Positions 1 to 6,680 are shown, counted from the stretch's first letter. The stretch: DNA of 15,803 bases from JANXYY01 sp035530875 (GCA_035530875.1 DATKUB010000021.1:1-15803), one strand, 5' to 3'. The notes: a model not told the origin generated them from the sequence alone. Program-made: numbers and translations.

Positions 1-558
1 GTCCCAACCAACTTCGAAGTAGCACTCGTCGGAGGCAATAACCGCCTGGTTCCCCCTTGCCCAATCGAGGGCCGCCCGCATCTGCTCTCGATCCAGCACT
101 CGACCAGTTGGATTGGAGGGCGAGTTGAGCCAGATCAACTCCGCGGCTGGCCAGTCGCCTGGATCGTCCCCAACCGCTATTCCTTCGGCGCCAGCAAGGG
201 CCGCACCAACGGAATAGGTCGGATATGCAATCTCTGGGAATAGAACCTTGCTGGCGCCAAGAAGGGTTGGCAGCCAGGCCACGAACTCCTTAGACCCAAC
301 TGTTGGCAGGACGCCAAAATCTCCGGTGGCAGAAAGGCGAATTCGGCACCAATTGGCGATTGCGGACCGTAATTGTTCAGAACCAGCTGTCAATGGATAG
401 CCCGGAGCATCACTAGCCGCGCGAAGCGCCTTTTGGATGTGTTCCGGCGAGGAATCGACCGGGGTGCCAACCGAAAGGTCCACTATCCCGTCGGGATGCT
501 CCCGTGCCTTCTGCCCAAATGGAGCAAGAAGATCCCAGGGAAAATCGGAGAGGTTCAG
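1..558 (-). CDS. dapC: N-succinyldiaminopimelate aminotransferase (DapC-like), N-terminal part, runs off left edge
   Basis: Fold-type I PLP-dependent aminotransferase. In actinobacteria the enzyme next to fdxA is assigned to the N-succinyl-L,L-diaminopimelate:2-oxoglutarate transamination of the lysine/DAP pathway. The 186 visible codons show the family start (LSDFPWDLLAPFGQKA), HPDGIVDLSVGTPVD at about residues 21-35, PTVGSKE, and the NSPSNPTGR motif. DECY near the edge carries the Asp that contacts the PLP pyridine nitrogen. The PLP lysine lies beyond the window. No ATG, GTG or TTG occurs in this frame between the upstream in-frame stop and the conserved FPWD segment. The best start is CTG at 558, which shares CTGA with the fdxA stop (555-558); AGGAG lies about 11 bases upstream inside fdxA. 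This implies translation coupled to fdxA. Product class is sure; substrate is inferred from context. Confidence 0.9.
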   Translation of the reverse strand, partial: MNLSDFPWDLLAPFGQKAREHPDGIVDLSVGTPVDSSPEHIQKALRAASDAPGYPLTAGSEQLRSAIANWCRIRLSATGDFGVLPTVGSKEFVAWLPTLLGASKVLFPEIAYPTYSVGAALAGAEGIAVGDDPGDWPAAELIWLNSPSNPTGRVLDREQMRAALDWARGNQAVIASDECYFEVGWD

Positions 559-884
559 TGCTCTGCGCTCTCCTGTGGCGGCAATACGGCAATGAGAGGG
601 TGATCCTTCTCAATCAAGCCGACCTTGCTCGCGCCGCCCGGGGATCCAATTCCATCGAAAAACTCGACGTTGGCCACGGTATATGGAGTCCATTGCTCAG
701 GGACGTCATCTTCGTAATAGATCGCCTCCACCGGGCAGACGGGCTCACAAGCGCCACAATCGACGCATTCGTCGGCCTGGATATAAAGCATTCGCTGGCC
801 CTCATAAATGCAATCGACTGGACATTCTTCAATGCAAGCCTTGTCCTTGAGATCGACGCAAGGCTGGGCAATGACGTAGGTCAC
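555..884 (-). CDS. fdxA: 7Fe ferredoxin FdxA ([3Fe-4S][4Fe-4S])
   Basis: Small cytosolic electron carrier of 109 aa, the usual family length. The N-terminus TYVIAQPCVDLKDKAC is typical of actinobacterial FdxA. By comparison with the Azotobacter-type 7Fe ferredoxins, Cys9, Cys17 and Cys50 should bind the 3Fe-4S cluster and Cys21, Cys40, Cys43 and Cys46 the 4Fe-4S cluster; Cys25 is the extra free cysteine. The C-terminal half keeps YYEDDVP, NVEFFDGIGSPGGA and KDHPLIA. The frame stays open upstream to 1034, but homology begins at GTG 884, preceded by GGAGG (890-894) with a 5-base spacer, which decides the start. It is followed by dapC with a 4-base CTGA overlap. Its redox partner cannot be read from the sequence. 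Confidence 0.96.
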   Translation of the reverse strand: MTYVIAQPCVDLKDKACIEECPVDCIYEGQRMLYIQADECVDCGACEPVCPVEAIYYEDDVPEQWTPYTVANVEFFDGIGSPGGASKVGLIEKDHPLIAVLPPQESAEH

Positions 885-962
885 CGGATCCTCCGTTCGT
901 GTGGCAGATGCAACGGTGCCTAGTATCTCCCTATTCACCTGATTCATGCACCTGGGGGAAGC

Positions 963-1913
963 GTGTCTGGTCCTGATGCTGCAAATATCGGCTCTCGCGT
1001 GAGCATGTTGATCCGAAACGACGACGGCAGTCACCGTGAATTGATCGGGCGACTTGTGGAAACGACCAGGGTCGTAAAGAAAGATATGACCGAAATCACT
1101 TTTGATCCCGCCCAGGTAATCGCCTGGCGCCTCGTGCCGGAGCAGCCCGAACGGAAACCAACTAGCTCAAGAATTCGCGAGATTGAACGCGCCGGCGCGG
1201 CTACCTGGCCAGCAGCTGAGACGGCCAATCTCGGCGGTTGGATTCTGCGCGCATCCGATGGCTTTTCCCAACGGGCAAACAGCGTTCTACCTATCGGCGC
1301 TCCGCCCTTCGGCGAGCCGAGCGGAGATTTATCCGAGGCTCTGAAAGAGGTCGTTGACTTCTACCGGAGTCGAAACCTGACGCCTCGCATCCACGTTCCC
1401 CTTCCCTCTTACGAGGCTCTGAACGTCGCCCTCAACGAGGAAGGGTGGCTGTCCAGTACTCCCGTGTCAGTACAGGTCTGCGCTTTAGAAAGACTCATAG
1501 GCGCGAGCAATCACGATGTAGCAGTCACCGAAACGCCTGACGAAGAATGGCTGACGCTATTCCCAGTCCCGCTTGGCCGCGATGGACTTGCAGTATTGAC
1601 GGGAGGTGGCGCATTCTTTGCGAAAATCCGTCAACCCGACCAGGAAACCGGAGAACTTGTCGTCGCCGCAATTGGCCGTGCTGCAGTATTTGACGGTTGG
1701 TGTGGAATAGCCGCGCTCAATACGGACGAGAAGTTCCAACGAAAAGGCACGGCACAATCCATAGTTCGGGCCCTGGCTCAGCACGCTGCGCGCTTGGGTG
1801 CCACTCGAGTTTTCTTGCAAGTTTCAGCGGACAACGCACCGGCACTAGCACTCTACGAGCGACTCGACTTTAAAGAGCATCACACGTATCAATATCGTTC
1901 TTTGGAGCGATAG
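963..1913 (+). CDS. GNAT-family N-acetyltransferase with N-terminal SH3-like domain
   Basis: 316 aa. The C-terminal ~90 residues form a GNAT fold: motif A contains GIAALNTDEKFQRKGTAQS (acetyl-CoA pyrophosphate loop QRKGTA at about 259-264), and motif B is SADNAPALALYERLDF near 288-303. The N-terminal ~60 residues (GSRVSMLIRN...LIGRLVET...ITFDPAQVIAWRLVP) look like the small SH3-like beta-barrel that precedes the acetyltransferase in mycobacterial Rv0428c-type proteins. The middle resembles a degenerate second GNAT half. Start GTG at 963 follows GGGGGA four bases upstream. It is divergent from fdxA across 78 bp and convergent with the small membrane gene ending at 1938. The acceptor substrate is not evident; histone acetylation should not be assumed. 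Confidence 0.88.
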   Translation: MSGPDAANIGSRVSMLIRNDDGSHRELIGRLVETTRVVKKDMTEITFDPAQVIAWRLVPEQPERKPTSSRIREIERAGAATWPAAETANLGGWILRASDGFSQRANSVLPIGAPPFGEPSGDLSEALKEVVDFYRSRNLTPRIHVPLPSYEALNVALNEEGWLSSTPVSVQVCALERLIGASNHDVAVTETPDEEWLTLFPVPLGRDGLAVLTGGGAFFAKIRQPDQETGELVVAAIGRAAVFDGWCGIAALNTDEKFQRKGTAQSIVRALAQHAARLGATRVFLQVSADNAPALALYERLDFKEHHTYQYRSLER

Positions 1914-1937
1914 TTGACGATCCTTTTGGCTTAGCAG

Positions 1938-2093
1938 TTACCAGTAGTGGCGACGGCCACCGATTGACCTTCCACTCTGCCCGAGCAAGAGGAGAACAAT
2001 TCCCACCACCAGCAGAACCAGACCCAAGGTCTTCAAGATTGCAATTCCAGCGATAACCGCCAGCAGGATTAAGACGATGCCTAAAATTATCAT
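1938..2093 (-). CDS. Small two-helix membrane protein, DUF6131-like
   Basis: 51 aa, almost entirely two hydrophobic helices (MIILGIVLILLAVIAG and LGLVLLVVGIVLLLLG), followed by a short basic/aromatic tail ending GRSIGGRRHYW. That architecture and tail match my memory of the actinobacterial DUF6131 family, whose function is unknown to me. Start ATG 2093 is chosen because AAAGGA lies six bases upstream and because the family begins with M-I-hydrophobic. A GTG at 2147 in the same frame would add 18 polar residues and share GTGA with the upstream stop; I consider it less likely, though coupling could use it. It is probably the last gene of the minus-strand cluster beginning at 2708. Confidence 0.75.
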   Translation of the reverse strand: MIILGIVLILLAVIAGIAILKTLGLVLLVVGIVLLLLGQSGRSIGGRRHYW

Positions 2094-2143
2094 TCGGTTC
2101 CTTTGCTTTAATTGTTTCGCCAAACTTCCCGTAAATCCTCGCT

Positions 2144-2311
2144 TCACTTGATGTTCAGGTTGATGCCAAGCAAAACTAATGGCCAGAGAGTGACAGCAAG
2201 AGCTGCCGACAAAATGTGACCAATGGAATTCAAGTGGGCTAGATAGTGGTGCTGTATCGCAACCACCACGCCGATTATTAAATATACCGTGGGAAAGATT
2301 CGCCGAAACAT
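2144..2311 (-). CDS. 55-aa small membrane protein, unknown function
   Basis: Short ORF between two better-marked genes. It encodes 55 residues: MFRRIFPTVYLIIGVVVAIQ, a histidine-containing stretch HHYLAHLNSIGHI, and a second hydrophobic segment LSAALAVTLWPLVLLGINL ending NIK. It begins 4 bases after the TAG of the upstream gene (2316-2318), with no clear Shine-Dalgarno sequence, so it is probably translated by coupling. Similar short proteins with the WPLVLLGINL ending are, to my recollection, scattered through actinobacteria. The two hydrophobic segments with an intervening HH pair suggest an inner-membrane hairpin. Function unknown. Confidence 0.68.
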   Translation of the reverse strand: MFRRIFPTVYLIIGVVVAIQHHYLAHLNSIGHILSAALAVTLWPLVLLGINLNIK

Positions 2312-2315
2312 GATT

Positions 2316-2708
2316 CTAACTGCTAACTGTTCGGTTCGAGTCGCCCTCGTTATTCGGACTTGAGCCCCGGTTCTTATCCCGCTCGGTGTCGAGTTCCCGA
2401 CTTAGTCGTTCACGTTCAAGCCCGAGACCCTTCACTTGATGCTTCGTCTCTTTCAACTCACGACGCATTCCGCCCGAGGCCAATCGACGAGCTGTGGCAC
2501 CCCAGAGCAATGTGATCCCCAACATTCCCACAACACCGACGATAATCCCGTACAGGAAAAGCAATCCAGTCGACCCATTGACCAGGTGTTGTCCGAATAT
2601 TCGGAAGTCGCTTATTACAACATGGCTGCTTCCACTATTTGGCATCACACCAAAAACGGATACGAGCGCTGCAGCGACTAACGCAATTAGTCCCAAAAAG
2701 ACAACCAT
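2316..2708 (-). CDS. Small membrane protein with C-terminal coiled coil (paralogue A)
   Basis: 130 aa. The first membrane segment covers about residues 2-22, followed by an extracytoplasmic loop (SGSSHVVISDFRIFGQHLVNGSTG), a second membrane segment about 49-70, a basic stretch (RRLASGGMRRELKE), and a charged heptad-like tail about 80-115 likely to be a cytoplasmic coiled coil. It aligns without gaps over about 110 residues with the protein at 3166-3573. The topology resembles small LapA-like or stress-associated actinobacterial membrane proteins, but I do not recognise a characterised member. GGGGG lies about eight bases before the ATG. It heads a tight minus-strand cluster with the 55-aa and DUF6131-like genes. 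Confidence 0.75.
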   Translation of the reverse strand: MVVFLGLIALVAAALVSVFGVMPNSGSSHVVISDFRIFGQHLVNGSTGLLFLYGIIVGVVGMLGITLLWGATARRLASGGMRRELKETKHQVKGLGLERERLSRELDTERDKNRGSSPNNEGDSNRTVSS

Positions 2709-2840
2709 TGATATACCCCCACGATTTCAATACACATTTTCGCCCTGATCTCTCGATGGTCGCCACCAGCGATGAAATGAAGAGGGGCGCCGTACGAAGA
2801 GCCACGGCGGCTACTCCTCACTATGGCTTAAAAACTTCAT

Positions 2841-2877
2841 TTGGCACCCCCTCTTTGGCACATAATTCCTGTGCCAA
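2841..2877. repeat. TTGGCAC array: two direct copies and one inverted copy
   Basis: TTGGCAC occurs at 2841-2847 and 2855-2861, and its exact reverse complement GTGCCAA at 2871-2877. The last two form a perfect 7-bp inverted repeat with a 9-base AT-rich centre. The array lies about 135-170 bp upstream of the minus-strand gene starting at 2708. This is the layout of a transcription-factor operator, with a dimer site plus an extra half-site. It lacks a U-tract and is not a convincing terminator. The regulator is unknown. Confidence 0.5.
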
Positions 2878-3033
2878 TTGTGTGGATTCTCCAAAAGGGG
2901 CGTTCCGGACGAGAATGCGAGATAAAAGAGAGTTGAACGAAAGAATGATGAAATGTCTATCTCAATCCCTAAATAGTTAGATTGTTAGCGCGACAGGCTA
3001 AATCTCTGAGTGCAAACTGAACATTTGTTCAGG

Positions 3034-3081
3034 TCTCCTGTCACTGTGCCAGCTCTCTTGCTCTACGAGCGGCTCGGGTTC
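3034..3081 (+). pseudogene. Fossil of a GNAT acetyltransferase C-terminus (motif B)
   Basis: In one plus-strand frame the translation reads SPVTVPALLLYERLGF, the hallmark end of a GNAT domain. It aligns residue for residue with SADNAPALALYERLDF of the intact GNAT at 963-1913. At DNA level the core CTCTACGAGCG-CTCG is shared, with 17 of 20 bases identical across the LYERL segment. Nothing upstream in any frame supplies motif A, and the downstream frame runs into the antisense of the neighbouring membrane protein gene, so this is a remnant. It could come from a partial duplication of the nearby gene or from a lost separate GNAT gene. Confidence 0.5.
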
Positions 3082-3165
3082 CAAGCACTCACACTTACTG
3101 TTACCGCTCGATGCTCTGACAACATAAACAAAATATTTTGCTCAGCCAACGTTGATCTAATCAAC

Positions 3166-3573
3166 CTAAGTGGCGTTTGGTGCCGTCTCCTGAGTGTCTT
3201 GCGTCGCTTGAGTCACTTTTGCCTCGGCCGCTTCTCGTCGCCCGCGTTCCACTTTCAGCTGCGACGCGATCTGATCCCGCTCTTCTTTCAAGGCCTCCGT
3301 TTCGCGGCGAGTTTCTTTAAGCTCGCGCCTTGATGACCGAGAGGAAATTCGTCGCGTTATGGCGCTGAACAGCATGATCAGTCCAAGCATGCCGATGATG
3401 CCAACCAAGATGCCGCCAAAAAAGAGTTGTCCAGTCGAAGCTCTAACTAAGTGCATGCCAAAAATTCCAAAATCACTGCCGACTGCGTGACCACTTCCTG
3501 CATTGGTCAATACGCCGACAACGGCAACAATTGCGGCAAGCACTAGAACCAGTAACCCAAAAAATGTGATCAT
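3166..3573 (-). CDS. Small membrane protein with C-terminal coiled coil (paralogue B)
   Basis: 135 aa with the same plan as the protein at 2316-2708: membrane segment about 2-22, loop with SGHAVGSDFGIFGMHLVRASTG, second membrane segment about 49-72, a basic patch (TRRISSRSSRRELKETRR), then a long charged helix (LKEERDQIASQLKVERGRR) and a Thr/Gln-rich end. Start ATG 3573 has GGAGG (3581-3585) seven bases upstream. The ungapped match to paralogue A implies a tandem duplication followed by divergence, with the tails changing fastest. Possible roles are membrane stress response or scaffolding; nothing in the sequence fixes one. Confidence 0.75.
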   Translation of the reverse strand: MITFFGLLVLVLAAIVAVVGVLTNAGSGHAVGSDFGIFGMHLVRASTGQLFFGGILVGIIGMLGLIMLFSAITRRISSRSSRRELKETRRETEALKEERDQIASQLKVERGRREAAEAKVTQATQDTQETAPNAT

Positions 3574-3651
3574 CGCATTGCCTCCATCTACTGGTTGGCA
3601 GACGGGTTTCGACTGCCCGATTGTCGCTCGCGAAAAACTGGTTGAGTTATC

Positions 3652-3681
3652 AGTATGGTCAGAACGTCACCATCCTGTCGA
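3652..3681 (-). promoter_or_regulatory. Possible promoter for paralogue B
   Basis: On the minus strand TCGACA (3676-3681) resembles a -35 box, and CATACT (3652-3657) lies 18 bases further on as a -10, about 80 bp before the ATG at 3573. It matches 5/6 and 4/6 of the housekeeping consensus. It lies just after the vanW-like stop, so read-through from that operon is an alternative. Confidence 0.3.
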
Positions 3682-3690
3682 CCGATGCGG

Positions 3691-5367
3691 TTAAAGCCCC
3701 GATAAGGGGTTGGTACAGGTGACTCTATCTTCAGGCGTGTAGTGCGTATGGAAAACCTGTCGTTGCACCTCAACCCCACTCCGTTTCAAGATTCGCGTGA
3801 CATCAATGTCAAAACCAACTACGCCACCTTGACTAATGCAATTGACCGAGTCATCGCTAAAAACAGCAAACGGCATGACCTTTGTTCGCGGCCCGGTGAT
3901 CGTGTCTACCTCATATTTGCGAGTTCCATATATCGAAATCGTGAGCGAAGAGTTTGTGTATGTGGCGTGCACAAGCAAGGCATGGCCAGTGTCATTGCGA
4001 AATCTCACATCTATGTTTGGCCAAGCGACAGTGGATTCGCGCCCAACAGGGTAACGAGAAATGTAGAAAGAGTGCGCCATGTGCGCAACCAGTTTCACTC
4101 CAGAAAACCAGGCGGCATTCCAAATGGTCGTGGCGACCTGGGACACGCTTCCACCAAAGTCCTTAGCGAATCTACCGTTATAGATCACGATGCCTTCGGC
4201 AAACCCATTAGCAGCAGTGCGCTCGCCAACTGTCTGGTTCAGGCTGAACACTCCTCCCGGTTGAACTACCGTGCCGTCAATCAAGTCGGCCGCTCGGTGA
4301 ATATTCTGGATTCGATAAGCGGCCGGCGGAAAATAGGTCGTATACCTATCGATCGGGCCAGTGATTCCCAGGCTATTAACGTCTTGGGTGCTAATTCGAG
4401 GCGGCAAATCCGACGTAAACACAACAGCGCGACGGTCCGATCCGCGGACAGCCAGGATCGGCGCGAGAGCTTGAGTAAGCGCCTCATCGGAAATTGTCTT
4501 ACCCATCGATGAGGGGTAGATGTGCAGCTCATCAGAGATGAACTTGATCACCGCATCTCTAGCGGGCGGCATCAGTTGAGACCATGCGGTTCCTAGTGAT
4601 TGGCTCAGCTGGCTACTTGAGAAATGGGGCAGAAGGTCTCCTTGAGCGTCCGGCGAGAAGGTGAGGGCATTGGCAATGGCTTTGGGGCTGACCACCAGAT
4701 CCTGCCCATCTACAACCAAGGTGACGGGTGCGCTTACCGCCGGGAACGCCACGGATTGGAGAACACGAGCGACCTCCGAAACTTCTACCCGAGCTTGTTC
4801 TCGAATTATTGGGAGCACAATGACATCCGCTCTAAGCCACTGCGACTCAAATGCCGCAAGTGCCCCGGCCCTATCTACAACAGCGCCACCCACTGGCCAA
4901 ATCGGCACCGGCGCCAAACCGTTGTACGCGATACTTCCCTCTATGACTGACTTTTCGCTTCGTTTAGCCAGGTCGTCAATCATGTTTTCAAATCTTGACT
5001 GATCAACTCTGATAACTGGTTGCAAGTGCGCCACGGAAAAAATACGTGCAATCAAACTGAGCGGATTTATTGGGCGGTGTTTGGCTCCCGCAACTGTGGC
5101 GGACATATCAAAAGTCGCGCCGAGATCCTCGGGCGCAACTTGATGTATCTTGCCAACGGATTCAAAATTAATTGGCTTGGCCAGACGAGAACTAAATCGA
5201 GTTTGCAGAATGCTTACGGCGTCAGCAGTCGAATGTGAACCGATTTCAACCCCGAGAACCTCAGTGTGCCTAGGGACTTGGTTGCCTACCAACAGCCACG
5301 CGGTTAGCCAGGCAAGTAGGAGGAGACTTCCACCGCCGATCGTGGAGACAATTACCTTGCGCCTCAC
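3691..5367 (-). CDS. VanW-domain envelope protein with membrane anchor
   Basis: 558 aa. An N-terminal signal/anchor helix at about 8-28 (IVSTIGGGSLLLLAWLTAWL) is followed by an extracytoplasmic region of repeated mixed alpha/beta character, like the peptidoglycan-binding modules that precede VanW domains. The VanW domain (about 345-475) contains QPGGVFSLNQTVGERTAANGF, GGSVSQVATTIWNA and SFYISRYPVGREST. Cys510 and Cys551 in the C-terminal extension could form a disulfide. VanW proteins occur in some vancomycin-resistance clusters, but this one sits with mshB and has no vanHAX neighbours, so a cell-wall role is more likely than resistance. Start GTG 5367 overlaps the upstream stop as GTGA (5364-5367), indicating coupling. 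It is the last gene of the mshB operon. Confidence 0.88.
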   Translation of the reverse strand: MRRKVIVSTIGGGSLLLLAWLTAWLLVGNQVPRHTEVLGVEIGSHSTADAVSILQTRFSSRLAKPINFESVGKIHQVAPEDLGATFDMSATVAGAKHRPINPLSLIARIFSVAHLQPVIRVDQSRFENMIDDLAKRSEKSVIEGSIAYNGLAPVPIWPVGGAVVDRAGALAAFESQWLRADVIVLPIIREQARVEVSEVARVLQSVAFPAVSAPVTLVVDGQDLVVSPKAIANALTFSPDAQGDLLPHFSSSQLSQSLGTAWSQLMPPARDAVIKFISDELHIYPSSMGKTISDEALTQALAPILAVRGSDRRAVVFTSDLPPRISTQDVNSLGITGPIDRYTTYFPPAAYRIQNIHRAADLIDGTVVQPGGVFSLNQTVGERTAANGFAEGIVIYNGRFAKDFGGSVSQVATTIWNAAWFSGVKLVAHMAHSFYISRYPVGRESTVAWPNIDVRFRNDTGHALLVHATYTNSSLTISIYGTRKYEVDTITGPRTKVMPFAVFSDDSVNCISQGGVVGFDIDVTRILKRSGVEVQRQVFHTHYTPEDRVTCTNPLSGL

Positions 5368-5747
5368 ACTGAATCAACGATTTCCGGCAGAACATATTGA
5401 TCACTTTCTATGGGCTTGGGCACCCGAAGAACCACTGGCACAAAAGTGAGAACTGGTCCGAGATATAGAAGAACGTATCCGGGAGTGTTGGCTATGATCA
5501 GCAACTCTTGTCCGGCCAAAGTCGCGCCGCGGTAGACCACCACGAGCCAGGCAATGGAGAAGAACACAATATTCAAACGCGACCTTGTCAGGCTACGAAC
5601 GAGCAATGAACAGGCCAAAGACCCTGCTAGGGCAACTACGAGTCCAACAGGGGGTAGCGCAAAATGAATAAAGGTAGCGAAGGCTCCAGCAAGCAGGCCA
5701 AAAATAATGACAGAAAAACGGGTAATGATTCCTTCTACTCGACTCAT
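5364..5747 (-). CDS. Four-helix membrane protein downstream of mshB (DUF6113-like)
   Basis: 127 aa from ATG 5747. About four hydrophobic helices are visible (FSVIIFGLLAGAFATFIHF, GLVVALAGSLACSLLV, LNIVFFSIAWLVVVY, GYVLLYLGPVLTFVPVV), with a short acidic C-terminus. Size, topology and position directly after mshB match what I remember as the DUF6113 family; its function is unknown to me. The frame is open further upstream into mshB, but those residues are antisense-like and polar. ATG 5747, 10 bases after the mshB stop, begins at the amphipathic lead-in to helix 1. No strong Shine-Dalgarno sequence is visible. It ends in GTGA shared with the VanW gene. Confidence 0.78.
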   Translation of the reverse strand: MSRVEGIITRFSVIIFGLLAGAFATFIHFALPPVGLVVALAGSLACSLLVRSLTRSRLNIVFFSIAWLVVVYRGATLAGQELLIIANTPGYVLLYLGPVLTFVPVVLRVPKPIESDQYVLPEIVDSV

Positions 5748-5757
5748 AGATTCACGA

Positions 5758-6648
5758 TTAGACCCCAGCAAAGAGGTCTGTCTCCTTACCATTGGAATCA
5801 AAAGGTTCGGATCTCTCGCCGCGGACCAGCGAGTAGTACTCCGTACCCCAGACGTTTTGACCAAGCGCATTTGATAATGCAAAGAAGGGTCCGTCCATCG
5901 TTATCTGGGTTTCATGCGCTGCCAAGGCGGCCATCTTGCGGTCTACAAACCCGTTGGCATCGACGACTGCCGTCACCAGCTCATCGGGTTTTGCAAATGG
6001 GATGTCATCGATGTTGTCGGTTCCAAAGAAATCCATCCCCGCTTCTTTCATTGCCGCCATCCCAGCGGCAATGACCGATCGCGGCATGGTGTTCCAATAA
6101 ATCTTTGAAATCGCCCAGGAGCGACCTTCGGAATCTGGAACTTCAGCAATTTCCGCGGCCCGCATCGCCACCCGGTGGGCCTGAATGTGATCGGGATGTC
6201 CATACCCGCCAAATTCGTCATAGGTGATAAGAACCTGTGGCTCGATTTCAAGAATCACCTTCACCAATTCCGCAGCGGCCTCCTCTACATTGGCTCGCCA
6301 GAAACAACTCGGGTTTTCATTCGGTGGAGTGCCCATCATTCCGCTATCGCGCCAGCGTCGATCTGGTTCGCCAAGAAACCGGTGATCGCTCACACCAAGT
6401 TCCTTCATTGCAGCAGCCAACTCCACCACTCGATGTTCGCCGAGGCCGTCTTCCTTATCGCTGGCAAGGTGCGTGAGATCGGAAACGAGCACCTCCCCCT
6501 CCTCTCCGCGCGTGCAGGTCACGAGGGTGACACCAACCCCGGCGGATACATATTTGGCCATGGTCGCCCCGTTGTTGATGGATTCATCATCTGGGTGGGC
6601 ATGGACTAGAAGTAGGCGGTGTTCAGGCCTGTGAGAGCGTTCTGGCAT
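5758..6648 (-). CDS. mshB: 1D-myo-inositol 2-acetamido-2-deoxy-glucopyranoside deacetylase (MshB, mycothiol biosynthesis)
   Basis: Zinc-dependent deacetylase that removes the acetyl group from GlcNAc-Ins in mycothiol synthesis, in the cytosol. The 296-aa protein has the family length and both metal motifs: AHPDDE at 17-22 (Zn ligands His18 and Asp21, general base Asp20 by analogy to the M. tuberculosis enzyme) and YGHPDHIQAHR, with His151 and Zn ligand His154. VTCTRGEEGE and FLGEPDRRWRDSGM are also typical. The mycothiol conjugate amidase Mca is a close relative, but length and sequence favour MshB. The ATG at 6648 has no Shine-Dalgarno sequence; TACTCT ends six bases upstream, so the mRNA is probably leaderless. 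It is the first gene of a three-gene operon. Confidence 0.93.
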   Translation of the reverse strand: MPERSHRPEHRLLLVHAHPDDESINNGATMAKYVSAGVGVTLVTCTRGEEGEVLVSDLTHLASDKEDGLGEHRVVELAAAMKELGVSDHRFLGEPDRRWRDSGMMGTPPNENPSCFWRANVEEAAAELVKVILEIEPQVLITYDEFGGYGHPDHIQAHRVAMRAAEIAEVPDSEGRSWAISKIYWNTMPRSVIAAGMAAMKEAGMDFFGTDNIDDIPFAKPDELVTAVVDANGFVDRKMAALAAHETQITMDGPFFALSNALGQNVWGTEYYSLVRGERSEPFDSNGKETDLFAGV

Positions 6649-6654
6649 AAGAGA

Positions 6655-6660
6655 AGAGTA
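6655..6660 (-). promoter_or_regulatory. -10 box of leaderless mshB promoter
   Basis: TACTCT on the minus strand fits TANNNT and ends six bases before the mshB ATG. Transcription would start at, or within a base of, the A of ATG. No recognisable -35 is present, which is common for actinobacterial leaderless promoters. Confidence 0.6.
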
Positions 6661-6674
6661 TTAGGAGAATTGGG

Positions 6675-6680
6675 TAATCT
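6675..6680 (+). promoter_or_regulatory. -10 box of leaderless S9 peptidase promoter
   Basis: TAATCT fits TANNNT and ends six bases before the ATG at 6687. AGGAG at 6663-6667 is too far from the ATG to act as an ordinary ribosome binding site. The box lies where the -35 of the opposing mshB promoter should be. Confidence 0.6.

Larger units (their letters stand above)
2709..3165. other. 457-bp gap without an intact gene
   Basis: It lies between the two paralogous membrane protein genes. It should hold the promoter for the minus-strand gene starting at 2708. Three features stand out: the TTGGCAC repeat array (2841-2877), a short imperfect hairpin with CGCCGT/ACGGCG arms near 2790-2815, and an isolated GNAT C-terminus on the plus strand (about 3034-3081). 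No RNA gene or transposon end was recognised. Open frames here have no recognisable protein character apart from the GNAT fossil. Confidence 0.7.

Noticed and set aside
885..1034. Upstream extension of the fdxA frame to 1034.
   Set aside because: The extra 50 residues do not resemble ferredoxin and overlap the divergent GNAT gene; GTG 884 has an excellent ribosome binding site.
2094..2147. 18-residue N-terminal extension of the DUF6131-like protein from GTG 2147.
   Set aside because: The extension is polar and absent from the family as I know it, and a good Shine-Dalgarno sequence precedes ATG 2093; kept only as an alternative.
2855..2861. TTGGCAC as the -24 element of a sigma-54 promoter.
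   Set aside because: No GC/TTGC -12 element at the right spacing, and actinobacteria generally lack sigma-54.
2855..2877. TTGGCAC-N9-GTGCCAA as a CIRCE (HrcA) element.
   Set aside because: CIRCE has TTAGCACTC arms with a 9-base spacer; here the arms are only seven bases, one base differs, and the TC/GA ends are missing.
4049..4140. VanW core motif has Ser (GGSVSQVATT) where some family members have Cys (GG-CQ).
   Set aside because: As far as I remember, actinobacterial VanW proteins commonly carry VSQVATT, so the Ser is a clade feature and not a lost active-site residue.
3742..4512. 256-codon open frame on the plus strand.
   Set aside because: It lies entirely antisense to the VanW-domain gene, has no recognisable domain, and its composition is that of a shadow frame.
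3691..5367. Vancomycin resistance locus.
   Set aside because: VanW-domain proteins are widespread and no vanH, vanA/B, vanX or vanRS genes are nearby.
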